From Membranipora membranacea (lineage: Eukaryota > Bryozoa > Gymnolaemata > Cheilostomatida > Membraniporidae), in the NCBI GenBank assembly GCA_914767715.1, contig OU612068.1, forward strand, positions 2,170,001-2,234,000: a DNA stretch of 64,000 bases, written 5' to 3'. Below, piece after piece: positions 1 to 13,154 of this stretch. The notes under the pieces are model-generated. The model was not told where the DNA came from, did not search any database, and saw only the letters and a program-made list of their open reading frames with translations. How positions within the stretch are numbered: position 1 is the first letter of the stretch; each line of letters opens with the position of its first letter. The position numbers and the translations under genes are program-made.

Positions 1-3000
1 CTGAATTTAGACAGTCCGAACCCGGTTATCTTCACTGTCCATCGGCTATCGATGACACAGTTAGTCGATCGTAGAGCTCCGTGAAAGTTTATATCTGATT
101 CATGCAGGAATATCATCCCCTGTAAAAAATTAGATTATAACAAACATCAATAATTAAATGATAAAGAAATGAATTTAGATCAACAGATTATTAAACTTAC
201 AATAAACCAATAATATATCTATGATTAAATGAGTTGAGACATCACATAAATACATTAACAGTTCACAATGTATTCTGCTTTACACTTGTGAGAGTTATCC
301 TACAGCATAACCATGAGCATACAACCTCTTAGTTGTTATATAAAAACAAATCACGTTATGTAAAACACCAATCACATAAAATACTGACCTGGATGATATC
401 TGATATGAGTGAAGCTATAAATATCGTATCAAGCTGTACTTCTGTGTTCTCTAGGATATCTTGTAGATTTCCTTTACTACAGTACTCTGTTAGGATACAC
501 ACTCGGCCGGGATCCACGGATGCTCCTATGAATTCGGTCAGGTTTGAATGTCGAATGTTTTTCAGCTGAAACAAGATGAGATGTAAGGATATTATATGTT
601 TCAGTTTTACAATGTCGTGGTATGAAATGGAAACTTGTCTAGGCACTTGCTGTTTTATGTAAACAGTTGCAATGGAGATCGGTTATGAAACAGCTGTGGG
701 GCAATTGCTCAAGATATCAAGACATTTCAAAAAAGTGCAAATCTTGTTAAATTGCTCATCATGTTTCACTTTTCATTTATTGACATTTTAATTTTCTAGA
801 ATGGCATTCAATCAGTGTGTTAGTGTGGCATGACTGTACTCAGTGTAGTGAGGATACGATTGAGAACAGTTCACTCCTTTATTTTCATAAAGGAACAGAT
901 GGCAATGAAATCTGAACTCACAATTCTCAGCTCTTGGCGAATTTGTTCGTTTTTAATATCGACGTAGGGTTTGTTGATCTCTTTGACAGCGACCAGTTGA
1001 CTTCTATAAGAGCATATACGTGTGTGACCTCTCATAGAATCCTGAATCACCGACGTCATCGAGCTCCACGACCATTGTGGGTTCAGTAGTGAATGAGAAA
1101 TCTACGACAAAAAGGTTTAGTCAGATAACATTGTTTTTGCGTCTTATTTGCAACAAAAATGCAGAACCAAAACTTGTTGGAAACGAATACTTAATATATC
1201 TCATCACGTCAATACCGTGAGCGTGAGTACTTTAAAACTGTAGGTTAGTGCCTTGAGGTGGGTGTTTGGCTTGGCCTGCATGGTCAATTATTTTTTGCGG
1301 CAGGATTTCATTCCCATTGTCAACCTAGCTGTGTTCAGCCCTACACATATTGTTTAAGCAAACACAAGGGAAACTTGCGTCTGATTATGAAAGATAATTT
1401 TGGCCACATCAACTGTGATATAAAACTGGTATCAACTGCATAATGATGTCAACACTCAGACCTGGGAACAAAAAATTAGCATGTGGCATTTGGCAAAGCA
1501 AAGCTTCATCATTTCTTGCCAAAGAAAAATGAAACTGAATTCCATAATCAAGGTTATATTTATACTGCATAAATACGAAAGCCAAGTCAGCCTACTCGTA
1601 ATCCATCAAACATGCATGCTAATTTTTTGTATGAAATAGTGAGTTGTTGTATGTGTTAGCGGATATCCGAGACACTCAAAGAGTGATAGATGCTTGGGCG
1701 GAGTTGAGGGGGAGGGGTCTATTTTTGTTAAATTATGAAATGCTTTTTATTTTTGTTTTCATGTCAAATATTGATGGGAACAGGCTGTTCATCACTGGGG
1801 AGTTTTATCATTCATGACACGTAAAGGGCTCTTCACCAATAGACATGTGAAACATTGTGTCTAAATGATAGCAAGTCTATGGTATTATCATAACAAACCA
1901 TTGGACAAATTTTAAAGTTTGGCCACAATATAGATGGAAACCGCTTCACTCTCAAAGCCATTTCTATTTTCCCATTTGAAATCGATTGAAGATGAAACTT
2001 AATCCGTTAAAATAAATTAATTTCTGTCAACAAATAGATTCATTTCTGTCAACAAACTAGATGTCAACGTGACATGTTAAATAATTAAAGGTGTATATAA
2101 TACAATAACAGTGCATACCTGTTTGTTCATGAATAGCGGATGTTTTGGACCTTTAGGATCTTCATGAATATCTCTGTGGTTCACAATGATAAGATTCATA
2201 TACTCATCATTACTCATATCAGATTTTTTAATCAGCAGATAGGCGATGACGACCAGTAAGGCTACCACCACCGTACCTCCAACAGCTACACCTATTATCG
2301 TCTCTGAACAAGAACACATGTCTCAGTTATATATGAATCTCCATACCGAGGTAGCTTAAGACGAAGTCAGAAAATTTGGGTAGGCTCTTAGCAACATTGA
2401 ATAACACTGCTCGTGATGTCCGTTTATATACGAGCGGGCATCTCACCCAAACAGCAAAAAAGGCTGATTCAATCTATTTTTTTTCCTATTTTCTTACGTG
2501 TTTTCCAGGAGATTACAGGTGATGGTAAAATGTAATACCTGTCAGAAGTTTGGTAAAGCTAAGGGAAAAATAATTATCCTCACCTTTAGAGAATGGCCCA
2601 ACATCCTCGGGGCATTTTGTACCATCAAAGCCACATGGAGGCTCATCCTTGGGCGGTGCCCCGTTAACAAACTGCAGCCCACCTTCATCATTGAGAAATG
2701 TCAACACCTGTTGTAATAAGATTAACATCATGGAAAAATGGAAAGGAAAACCGTTTAATTTACCAAATTAGGATATTGCAATTCTGTGCAACTCAAAGAA
2801 GAAAAATTAAGTATAAAAAAAAATTAATAAAACTGTTTTATACTGGAAAAAATAACCTATTGTGTAAACTGCTCAGGAATATTATCAACAATAGTAGAAT
2901 CGTTGTGACTCTTTATAATATCCATATTCATAGTTTATAAAAGCTGATGTGATGTAAGCACAAGATAAATCTTACTGGAAGGCTCACATCCTTTGCTTCT

Positions 3001-6000
3001 TTGTAGTCAAATACTGCAACTGGATGGAGGGCGACATTTGCATATTGATTGCTGGATGCATTTTTGTTGCCTCTCACGAATGGTTTAGTTTGATATATTG
3101 TGTAACTATCAAGTGAATCTCCGTTTTCAGTAATGTACAGGTCGTACCCCGTCTTACCTGATAAAAAAAATCACACAAATCAACTTTTAGAACAATGGAC
3201 TTCGGACAGTTCACATAATTACAAATGTGTTATGGGAAGCGGTGTCTTATTTCATCATGGTCAATGCGTCAGTCTTGACCGCTGTGAACCTCAGTTTCAC
3301 ATCGATTTAGAATCCGTGATTTGTTTCGGACAAAGGCTTATTTTTGCTTGGTCAGGTGTCAGCAAAAAACGAGATAGTGACGTGGACGTAATTAATCCCG
3401 TTTCGTACAAAATCAACAATAAAACCTCTTCTAATGAGAGATAATCCAAATTAGTGCCGCTGTACGATGATAGCAGGGTTCTGCAATACGTATGTGTGAA
3501 TTTTTTTTGCACCAACCATAAAAAAATCAAAACTCAAGGTCACAAAACTAAAAATAGATCAACCAAGGCTTAGTGATTACTCTTTTCTATAAGACTTTCT
3601 TGATTTTTAAACTTAGATTTGAACCGATTTTAAAGTTATAAAAGTGAAGCAGGTGGTTCATTCTATACTCACTGTGATACGCTCGTTTTGTTGTTTTATT
3701 GAACACTGCCCTTCCATCATAAATATTACCTCCTTCCTCGATAACTTCATGCAGACTCTCAGCCAGGATGTATGAAGCGTCATAGATCTTAGATCCCATA
3801 GACACTTTGCTGTCATACTGTAGAATATATAAAGCAACATATGAATACTGGTATAGTTGTTATCAGCAGATAATGAAACAAACCATTGCGATACGTTTTT
3901 GACAAGAGAATACTACAGTTTGCCTAAGCCTTGGTAAGGGTAATCAAGTCTACTTACTAGACAAGAGAATACTACAGTTTGCCTAAGCCTTGGTTAAGCC
4001 TTGGTAAGGGTAATCAAGTCTACTTACTAAGTTATCATATTTGTTATTGGGGTAGTTGAATGGTGGCAGTGTACACTTATATTGTACTTTCTGGTTCCAC
4101 TCGGAGAAGTCTGGATCGATAGGATGAGACCGCATGATGACGGCCATATTTCTGTAGTAAAATGCAATCTCCTCTAATTTCTCTGGATATGAATATATAT
4201 CTGCAATACAATACAGGTACATTCAAATTCAAGAGCTATATCACTGAAAATTGGAGCAATTGAGTCCTTTGACTGTTGTAACAAGTGTTTAGAAGTAGGT
4301 ATTTTTGGAGTTGCACCAAAAACCAGCAAATACTTCAAACAGAAGACAGCGTTACTTTTACCGCACAGACCGCCACCGCTCCCGTAAGGGTTCAGCAGAT
4401 TTGAATATTTAATGAGTATTTATAGTGCATCTTCTGACATCTTCTCACACCTTTCCAACCACTCTTTTGGCATCAGATCATTAAACCTGTCAGGTCTCAC
4501 ACCAGCGGGTAAAGATACAGCCCTATGACTCACACATGCGCCACATGATACGGATGTGACAATGAAACCACAAGCTCTACCCCATTTTAGCAGTCACTCC
4601 CAAAACCAGCAGATGGTTGTGAGCAAAGTCCACCGCGAATCACTGTTATTTATTCAAGAAATTAAGTTTTGAGCAAAGTTATTCGAAGTCATGCAATGAT
4701 CATTAGAGTTTTGCAGTGAGATTGAGCATTGCATCAATGTGTATTATTGACTCAATAAAGCTTATAATGCCAAAATCACCAAATGCAATAAAGCAGCAGC
4801 TGTGTGAGCAAAGCATGACGGAGACCATCACCACCATCTTAGTCCCTCAGAACTGATCGACTGAGAGATTTTGGCCTCCACAGTAGATTTTGCCAGATAC
4901 AGGAAGGTGGAGGTTGGTTGGGGGGGGGGGGTGTTTGAGCAGGCATAGCGGGAATGGACGATCACTCTTATTTATGGATATACAGTTAAACTCACCACAG
5001 GATTTCTCTCCCACTCCTTCCCAACATACTGAATACAAGGCAAAGTCGTCAGTAAAATAATAATGGAGCTAAACAAATCATGGGGAGGTAAGTCTAAATT
5101 ATAAGGAACATTCAACTAGGTTTGATGAATAACTCCAAAAGTATCACCCACATATCAGGGCTACAATAAGTGACTAACTACCTGAAGGTGCCAATTCATC
5201 CGCTGCTGTGAATATATGGTGACTATTTCATTTCCAGTTTTCAAAAAGCTACTTATTAAACATTGACATTTGCTGAGCCGTGAACCCATACACTAATCAA
5301 ACATTAATGTGAACAACTCATGTAAATTCTAAAAGCATATGATTTTGAAAAATTAAAAGAAACTTACGGGTTGTCTTATCTTCAGGTTTATCGATGTCAA
5401 ATGGTTCGATTACATCTACAGCAATGATGAAGAATTCACCATCATTGAAGAGTCCTCTCTCGCCCATAGCAAAGGCGAGCGCAGAAGCCCCCTGTGCGTC
5501 TCCAATATACACTATTACTGTAACAAAGTGAAATCATTTAAGACCATTAGCTGGGCTTGGTGTTTATGGTAATGCTTACTGTGTTATCCCTCCCTAGGAT
5601 CAGAATGACATGGTACAGCAGGTGCATGTTTTACAGTGATATCTATCTCACAACATAGATGCGGCCTTTTGCCCTGAGTGTCCTCAGGTTATGTTGATTT
5701 AAGATAATTTCCAATCAGGTATTATTCTGTTTGTGGTCATATTCGAATTATTGAGCTGTTCATTTTGTCAATGGTTTCCATATTGAGCCCTGATTAATCA
5801 TTGCTAGATGAGTCAACATTGTGACAAGTGTTCAAAAGTGAAACAGAAAAAATAATCATAAATACATGATACACCCCCTCCCCTTATGAGTTACGTTTAA
5901 TACAGAAATGCAATAAGAATCATAACCATAACTTACTGCGAGTCTTGCCTTTGATTTCATTGATATAATTACTGAAGTCGTCTCCCTCCGTGTAGGCCCA

Positions 6001-9000
6001 CTCATAAAACCATAAACTGAATTCTTTCTTCTCCTGCACGGTGATGTTATTATCTTCAAGCGCCTGAAATAAAAATATAGGGCTCAGTTTGATGGCAGGT
6101 TACGAGCAGTAATGGGCTCTATAAGAAGGTCTATAAAGTCAAATGTATTTACAAGTATGGCTTTATCGCTTAATACTCATTAGTCTATCAGAAAATTCTC
6201 AACTTGGTTGGTTTCCCAGCATCCTCAAAAGCATTGCTCAATATCCTCCGCAGAATGAGATGTCTGCACTTGAACTTAAACAAATCACAGAGCTAGAACT
6301 TAAGTGACGGTTTGCTTTCCAGGTAAAAATTTTAACCGGATTTTGATGTCTTATATAAATAATTCTTTGAAAATTTGGATTTGATTCCCGAAATACTTGC
6401 TTATGTTTACTAAACAAATATGGCATGGCATGACGACAGTTAATACTGAATGTTAACCAAATGGCACAGAGAAGCAGAAAAAAGTGGATGCAAAGTTCAA
6501 AGAATTAGAACGAAACCCTAGCACAATTTCCGATATGCCACTGCCACGCTCAACAACATTGAATAATTGCTCGCAATAAATTTTGAACAGCTACTAAAAC
6601 TTGTTACATTCAATCCATCGAATAATAACACATGTATATACATATATTATTTTATTTAATATTATGCATAATTTTGGCTAAAATTGAACACCATCAAAAG
6701 TCATTGATTGATTGCAAATTCTCATGTTTTTACATGATGAAAGTCAATATTCTGAACTTTTTGGTAAATTCAGGTTTTATAATCCACAAACATGAAAGGG
6801 AAAAGTCATTTTTTATACACCATTCCCAAACCTCGGCGAAATTTACTTGAAAATCTAGCTGTAGCTTGAGGGTGGAGAGCGTGTTTTTACAAGACCACCT
6901 AACATTATAAATCAAGGTGTAGGAATGTAGCACTTAGGTACATAACATTCATAAATCAGTATTATCTCTCAGAACAATGACAGCCAGACAAAAGCTTTTT
7001 AGCCTATTACATCAACTTTTAGTTTTTAGCAAAGGAAGAAACTATTCGTCCGCTTTCCCTAACAAGTATTAGAACTTGAAAACCAATCAAAGTCCTTCAA
7101 CATTGATTGGATTGACTTAATACGGTATTCCAAATATTTACTTGATAAAAGTCATAATACAAAATGGGGAGACAGTTCATCAATGTGATGAAAATGTTTC
7201 AAAATGTTACAGGCAGGTTAAATTATGGAGACCATGTAAAAAATACGCCACATCAAGTTTTGATAGAGCAGAGAAAGAAATCACTGAGAGGCCTTGTCTT
7301 ACAAGGCAAACTGTCACAGAATTAAGCAACAGCTTTTATTTCAGTTTTGCAAACAAAGGGTCACTAAAGCTTTGGACTGCACTGGGAAGCCACAAAAAAA
7401 TTAAAATAGAATTACGAGATTGTCATTTAAATTTCTACTTCCCATAGTACGCAGAGCCAACTTGCTAAAAATCCTTTTAATAATGACCATAATATTAATT
7501 GATGGTGCATTATCCTTTAAAGGGTTTACCTCTAAGAAACAATAATCTTGTGATCAAACTTTTTCAATTACCACAAAATGTTAAACAAGCAGTGAAATTT
7601 GAAAAACGGGCGGAAATATGGAGTCAAGCTTATTTTGATATGAGACGTAAAACTCGAACAAACTATAATAACGTGACGTAATAAGACATACCTCCTGGAG
7701 AGTATCACCCAGAGGGCCCCAGTCACTTTCATCCACAGGCAGCATGTCGATGAGGATCATCACCTGGTTCCAGTCGTAGTATTTAAGAAGTTTGATGACA
7801 GCTGAAGCGACAGCTGCGTCAGTGCTCCGGGTACGTGAGAAGGTGGGATACTGCTCCTTATTGCTTACACTGGCATCAGGACAATACTACAGTTGAACAT
7901 TACATGAGTTATATATGAAAAATGCTGTCAAATAAAGGGCAGATTTGACCAGTATGGAAATGGAAAGAAAAATCACATCATTGAACACCAACCAACAATA
8001 GTGTTCGCTTTGCCAAAGGCTTCACTTTTAATCTCCTCAAGAGTGAGTTCATGCTCGACATTCTGCAATAATCCAGGCTGATCTGAGTTGAGATCAGAAA
8101 TGGGACAACATTACAGGTGAGTAAATCTTGCTAAAAGTATGCCAAATTTTGTAACTGTTTTAATTAATTGTATTGTATTTAATGAGAGATTATGCCGCTT
8201 CCTTGAAGGAATTTATAACGAACGCTTTGCCATTAAACTTTTTGAGAGTTGTGATTTCATAAAACTACCCTGGAAATTCTCACAAAGCAAAGGCAAAGAG
8301 CCACTTGGTGACCATGACGTTTACAAAAATTAATCCTACAAGAGCAAGATTCTTTTATGGATTATCAGGTTTGAGCAGTTTGAAGGAATATATTGTGGGT
8401 ATTGACGATTGACTTAGCATAACTTTAAAAAGAGCCACACCTGCCGTTAGTTGTCAAGTCCGAGGCCAGAACTGAATCACCCGAGTTAGACGAGCGACTA
8501 AACTTCCCACAAGGCAAACTTACTCAACAACATGTTTTAAACTTCTCAACATTGTCAAAGTATAATTTGATACAGAAAAATTATCGAAAAGAACAAATTA
8601 CTGGCATCATTATGGGTAGCTTGAGGCAAAGTGATTATTTGTAGTTGAATTACAAGGTCTTGTCTTGTTAAGCATCACATTAGCAAAATGTTTAGTATCA
8701 GGTTATGCTTAGAAAATGACAGCGCTCGCCTTGGTGTAATTTTATACCGACAGTTACTAACATAGTATTACGTTAACAGCTAATCCACTCACATAAGACA
8801 TCATCGCCCTGTTTAGGATACCAGCAATCATCGCTTCCGCCTGGCAGTAAAAATTGGGCCCAATAATGGCACTGACATTCATCTCCTGGTAAAGCCTCGA
8901 TGTCTGGGCTACGCTGAACTCCTCAAAGCCGTGTGTGTTAGCTACTACGACCTGAATCTGTATAATCAAAACCCAACAAAAAAACGGTTACCAAAATACC

Positions 9001-11008
9001 CCAATTCATCACTCATAGTTTAAGTGATAGCTTAAGCAGGTACCCAGCACAGTAAGCATTAACATTGAACAGATCCTCAAAGGTTCAACAGGTTCATACA
9101 GAGTCAGGTGTTACTTCTGAGGTCAGGGAGACAATGAATGTGATAAAAAACACATCTATAGAAATGCAAATTTTGCTTTTCTGTTACATATTTCAGAACA
9201 TTTAAGACTGATTAGGTGTGAATGTATAAGGTGAAATCATCACCCAGAACTACGACAGTTCCCATCCATGGGTAAAAAGTCAGGTTCATTATCTCTATGA
9301 CAGACTCACAGTCATAGCCAATCTATTTCTTTAATTAATCGTGGGTAATTCTTGATAAACACAGATTTCATTTAATTGGTCTATTTAAAGAGGATAATTA
9401 TTTGAAATTGGAAAAGAAAGGAAAAGAATTGAAAGCAAACTGTTTGACAATTGATGTACAAGTATTTCCTGAGAAGACAGATAAGGACATGGGTGTTGGT
9501 TAATGACCATGTCGATCTGTCCCACTCACAATGACTGATTACTCCTTTATATAAAGGTGGTGAATAAGTCAACATACGGCTGACTGCTGTACCAGTAGTA
9601 GATCTAACTCTCTGGAGGGGGGGGGGGGGGTTACGTACCATGTGGTTAGGTAATATTGTAGTACTGTTGTTTATTTCCTCTATAGCTAAAGAGAGTGCGC
9701 CGTCGTTATAGTAAGCTAATTGAGACTCAAGTAAACTGGATCCGTGATTTATAATACGCCTAGTGGTGTCACCGCTCGTTATGTAGCCCACTAGAATACT
9801 CTCTCTGCCGTTTAGCTCAGAATCTGGTGGCCATACTGGTCTAGGTGTTAGAATTTCTATTATCTCCTGTGAGTTTTTTACATAGTCAGCTGCAGGTGTA
9901 AGAAAGAAAAGATTTGTTACAGGGACAAATAGTACAGTGACTAAGATTGATGACACTAGGGCCATTGTGGATCATTAGTGTGTAGGTAACCTACCTCTGG
10001 ATGAATGGCCTGGGACAGCTAAAACAACTTGCTACTACCCCTAGTGTTTACATTTATGCCGCTTGTCAGCCAACGGTAAGAAATAGAGCTAACCTTTCAT
10101 AATAACCAGCAAATATATATATACCAAGAGGTCAAACTGTGCCAACAAACATGTGATCCCTCACAATTTGGGTTTTTTGGGAACATGCGATGGATATTAG
10201 AAATAGGCCTAAGTAAATTTCATTACAAACTTGTCCCCCATATGGTATTCTAATAGTGTCAGCTGTGTACTTCCTGGTAATTTGTGAGGAAATTTGCCAA
10301 TAGGACACATTAGCATGCCAGACAAATTCCTTTATCATTAACTGGACAGTAAAGTCATATAAATGTGACAGATGACTGCAAAGGCTCCACTACCAGTATG
10401 AGTATCGGTATCTGTATCAGACACATCCACTGATATATATCAATGGACACATCAATAGCACTTGTTTGTCCACAGAACATAACTACTACAGTAAGTTCAT
10501 GGTACTGCTATGAATAATCATGTTTGAATATTGACATATTCTTTACCTGTCAAGATTATGAGCTAAATTTACATAGGAAAGTGCTGGTCTGGTATGTCTA
10601 TCTGCTAACTTGTTTGGGGCATGTATGTTTATGGTGGATATTTATTATATTCCTGATTTTGTTCTAAATCCGCTTGGCAGCTACCCTAAGCATAATCTTG
10701 ACTGATATCACGGCAAGAGCCAGCATTAAATGAAATCCTAATAAATGGGTTGATACAGTACCGGTACAAAATCAAGGCCTCAGTGTTTTAGGGCGAACAT
10801 AAGGTTATCTGCCTGAATCTTTCTTTAATACAACACCTAGCTCACCTGTGTCTGGGTCGAAGGTGCCCACGAATATGGAAGGTGGGGTAGTTATACCAAT
10901 TCCATCATTGTTAGAGTCAATCTGTCTGAGAATCTGCCCAGAGACTAATGAGCATAAAACCATAAGTATAGCTGAGGTGGATAGCGTGTAATGCTTGGTG
11001 ACTTCCAT
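1..11008 (-). CDS. Receptor guanylate cyclase (natriuretic-peptide-receptor type), 3' part outside window
   Basis: Single-pass receptor that would convert GTP to cGMP on binding an extracellular ligand. Exons, 5' to 3': 11008-10846, 9889-9639, 8957-8793, 7886-7692, 6063-5937, 5517-5368, 4200-4028, 3817-3673, 3157-2976, 2707-2584, 2303-2119, 1101-922, 565-389, 119-1; all phases agree, giving about 778 residues. Residues 1-25 are a signal peptide. About 100-540 is an ANF-receptor ligand domain ([25 protein letters not shown]). A PPCGF juxtamembrane motif precedes the membrane segment (about 561-584). From about 650 is the kinase-homology domain: Lys in VAVKEI, then [16 protein letters not shown]. 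The HRD loop reads HGALRSTN without the catalytic Asp, and DFG is GFG, as usual for the pseudokinase of this family. The dimerisation helix and cyclase domain lie off the left edge. The family is certain; the first exon and a possible 33-nt microexon are open. Subtype cannot be assigned. Confidence 0.93.
3901..4029. repeat. 59/70-bp tandem duplication spanning a 5' splice site
   Basis: Copy one is 3901-3959 and copy two is 3960-4029. They match throughout, except that copy two carries an extra internal 11 bp (TTAAGCCTTGG). Copy two ends at the junction of exon 4200-4028 in the receptor cyclase gene, so the donor GTAAGTAGACTT is present twice on the minus strand: once at the exon and once about 70 bp into the intron. 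Confidence 0.9.
4920..4931. repeat. Poly-G/poly-C tract of 12
   Basis: Twelve consecutive G on the plus strand, inside an intron of the receptor cyclase gene. In the transcript it is a run of C, about 65 nt downstream of the candidate microexon donor. Confidence 0.9.
4996..5028 (-). other. Candidate 33-nt microexon of the receptor guanylate cyclase
   Basis: This lies in the intron between exons 5517-5368 and 4200-4028. It has a good acceptor (pyrimidine-rich, ending ATTCAG) and a consensus donor (GTGAGT). Its length is 33 nt and both flanking exons join in phase 1, so including it adds 11 residues (reading [10 protein letters not shown] plus a split codon at each end) without shifting frame. 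Skipping it also gives an open protein. I cannot tell from family knowledge which form is standard. Confidence 0.35.
9617..9630. repeat. Poly-G/poly-C tract of 14
   Basis: Fourteen consecutive G on the plus strand. In the sense of the receptor cyclase transcript this is C14, beginning nine bases after the end of exon 9889-9639, immediately behind the donor GTACGTAA. Confidence 0.9.
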
Positions 11009-13154
11009 ATTTTAGTGCAGTGTCCGTATTGTACCTACAAAGATAGTATAAAGTTTATATCTATGGCTGCTGCAGATTCACTCTACAATGTGACAGCATA
11101 CTTCATGGGAGTAGGTATGTAGGTTAAGACAACCTGATGAGATCATCAGACGTATGATTAAACAACTTACAAATCAGTGAGTAATACGGTGTGTATCTTG
11201 CAATATCCATTTGATCACAAATCCTAATGTATACAGCTCGCAAATATTTCATCTATTTTGAAATGTAAGTGTTGCATGAAAAAGATGTATTATCCCTGCC
11301 AGGTGTTGGATAACATAGGTCATTGTTGAGCGTTTTTTAAAATATCCACACTTACAAAAGCTGCTATTGTGTCATTTAATGTCACGCACAAAGTGCACAA
11401 CATGTTATTTCGTTATCCCTAAGGTATAGAAATAAGCTGAGAATAAATACATTGAAATGTTAGAAATCGATCTACATTATTATAACATTCTACGAGAGCT
11501 ATGTGTGTTTGGTTACATCGTGACCAATTGGAAGCCCCCAGATCCAGGTCAAAAAATGACACGCTGCTACAAATATAAACTAGTGTATGTATATTTAAAG
11601 AAGCAGCAGAAACCTATAAGTACTGTAACGTGTTGTTCAATGACCAGCAGCATTGAAACATGGAAAACGGGAAAAGGAAAGTTGTGTTTTGCTAGACTAC
11701 ACTGTGGTGATTTTTTACGAAAAAATATCTGTCTGGTGGTGAGACAGAAATAACACTTATCTTTTACTATCAGTTTGACTGCAAAACAATCGATAAGAGT
11801 GCTGCCAAGACGCTGACCCCGAGGGTTACTGTGTCTGGCAGGGGTGGTCACAGCATCCTCACTGTATCATAATATTGGCATCCGCTTAAATTAGAAACTA
11901 ATATACCAGTCACTAATTTACCAAATAAGCCATAATCAAAAATCAAATAAAACTTGCTGTCACTTCAAAAGTGATATCCAGTTGACACGTTCACTTATAT
12001 CCTGATATTATGTGACTTTTAAATTTAACACGATCTGATTACCCTAAGGCAAACATCGAATGGCACAAGGAGGAACAAAGCGTCTCATTCGTACTGTTAT
12101 CGCAGATGATAACTCAGTTTTCTCTGCCTTTTAGCTCAGAATATTGACATCTGATGCATGGGAGAAAAATTAAAGCATCATTGTCTTGTGATTTCTGGCA
12201 TCGTGACAGACACTCAGCAGACAATCAGTCGGAAAGTGGCATGATATAAAAAAACTTAACAAGGGAGAGTCATCAAGATTATTCAACACTGCCAAGGAAA
12301 ATAACTGGAAAAATGGTGGGACCATCTCAACACTACGCTATCACTACACTACGCAAAGGCAACCGACATCACCACCATATTTTTCTTGCCCAATGTTATG
12401 TCAGACAACAATGTAGACCTAACATCACTTATGGTTATAACCATTATCACCTATCACAATTATTATTGATATATGTAACCAAAAAGCTCAACTGTATCAT
12501 AGCAAAATGAATGGATTGTTTAACATTATGATAAAGCACACTAACTCTACCACCTCAGGGAAAATTTTAGGTAGAGGTAGAGTTTTGTTACAAAATAACA
12601 GTATCATTTATGAAAACTTCTGTAATACCTGGGCACTCCATGTGAGCAATGAAGAGAAATCAATCTTTGTGATACAATAAAAAGCCATAGACTCACTGTT
12701 ATATACAGGCAGTTCACTCATAGTACCAATAATAAAACCATCGCTTGGATGTTTTTCTGCGCATGCTTTGCTCTTTTTTTGGATTACAAAGAGTGCGAGA
12801 TTATCACTGGATTTATTCCTTTTTTATTTTCCTATTAGCCATTTCAGATTGATACTTGACAATTTTATGTGATATTGACAAATTTTAAGGATGACAAGCG
12901 AGGGTTATTAATCTCTTTTTGATACTAACGATTTCTGTTTATCTCTGCAAGGTAACATTAATACAGCGCAACAAGTGAATTATAATTTCATGCAAATAAA
13001 ATGTTAATATATTTATAAAGACATCCATTTAGAGCGATGTCAGGTTTCTCAAGACTTGATAGATGGACAGAGAACCCTTTTTAGTTCTGACAATACTACA
13101 AGTAGATACATTCGGAGTGACTGCAGACAAGGCAGAGCTGAACATGAATTTTTT
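11009..13154. other. Intergenic stretch, no gene recognised
   Basis: This lies upstream of the receptor cyclase start and downstream of the candidate small gene. ORFs on both strands at 11457-11851 overlap each other and have no splice context or family resemblance. A short hairpin at 12541-12584 pairs AACTCTACC with GGTAGAGTT. Any cyclase promoter should lie just above 11008, but I see no clear TATA or initiator that I would defend. Confidence 0.5.

Noticed and set aside
3133-3444. Plus-strand 103-codon ORF.
   Set aside because: Its first part is antisense to a well-supported cyclase exon and the rest is intron; no independent support.
7980-8095. Minus-strand open segment [12 protein letters not shown] between cyclase exons 8957-8793 and 7886-7692.
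   Set aside because: The two flanking exons already join in phase at SYYCPDAS, as expected for the family. The segment's splice sites are weak and it has no counterpart in this domain.
9381-9965. A 194-codon ORF starting MALVSS as the complete first exon of the cyclase.
   Set aside because: It reads through the donor at 9638 into intron (poly-C tract), and its N-terminus is a polypyrimidine tract. The family-like part is only 9889-9639.
11457-11851. Overlapping ORFs of 98 and 94 codons on both strands.
   Set aside because: No recognisable protein features and no neighbouring exons; treated as chance.
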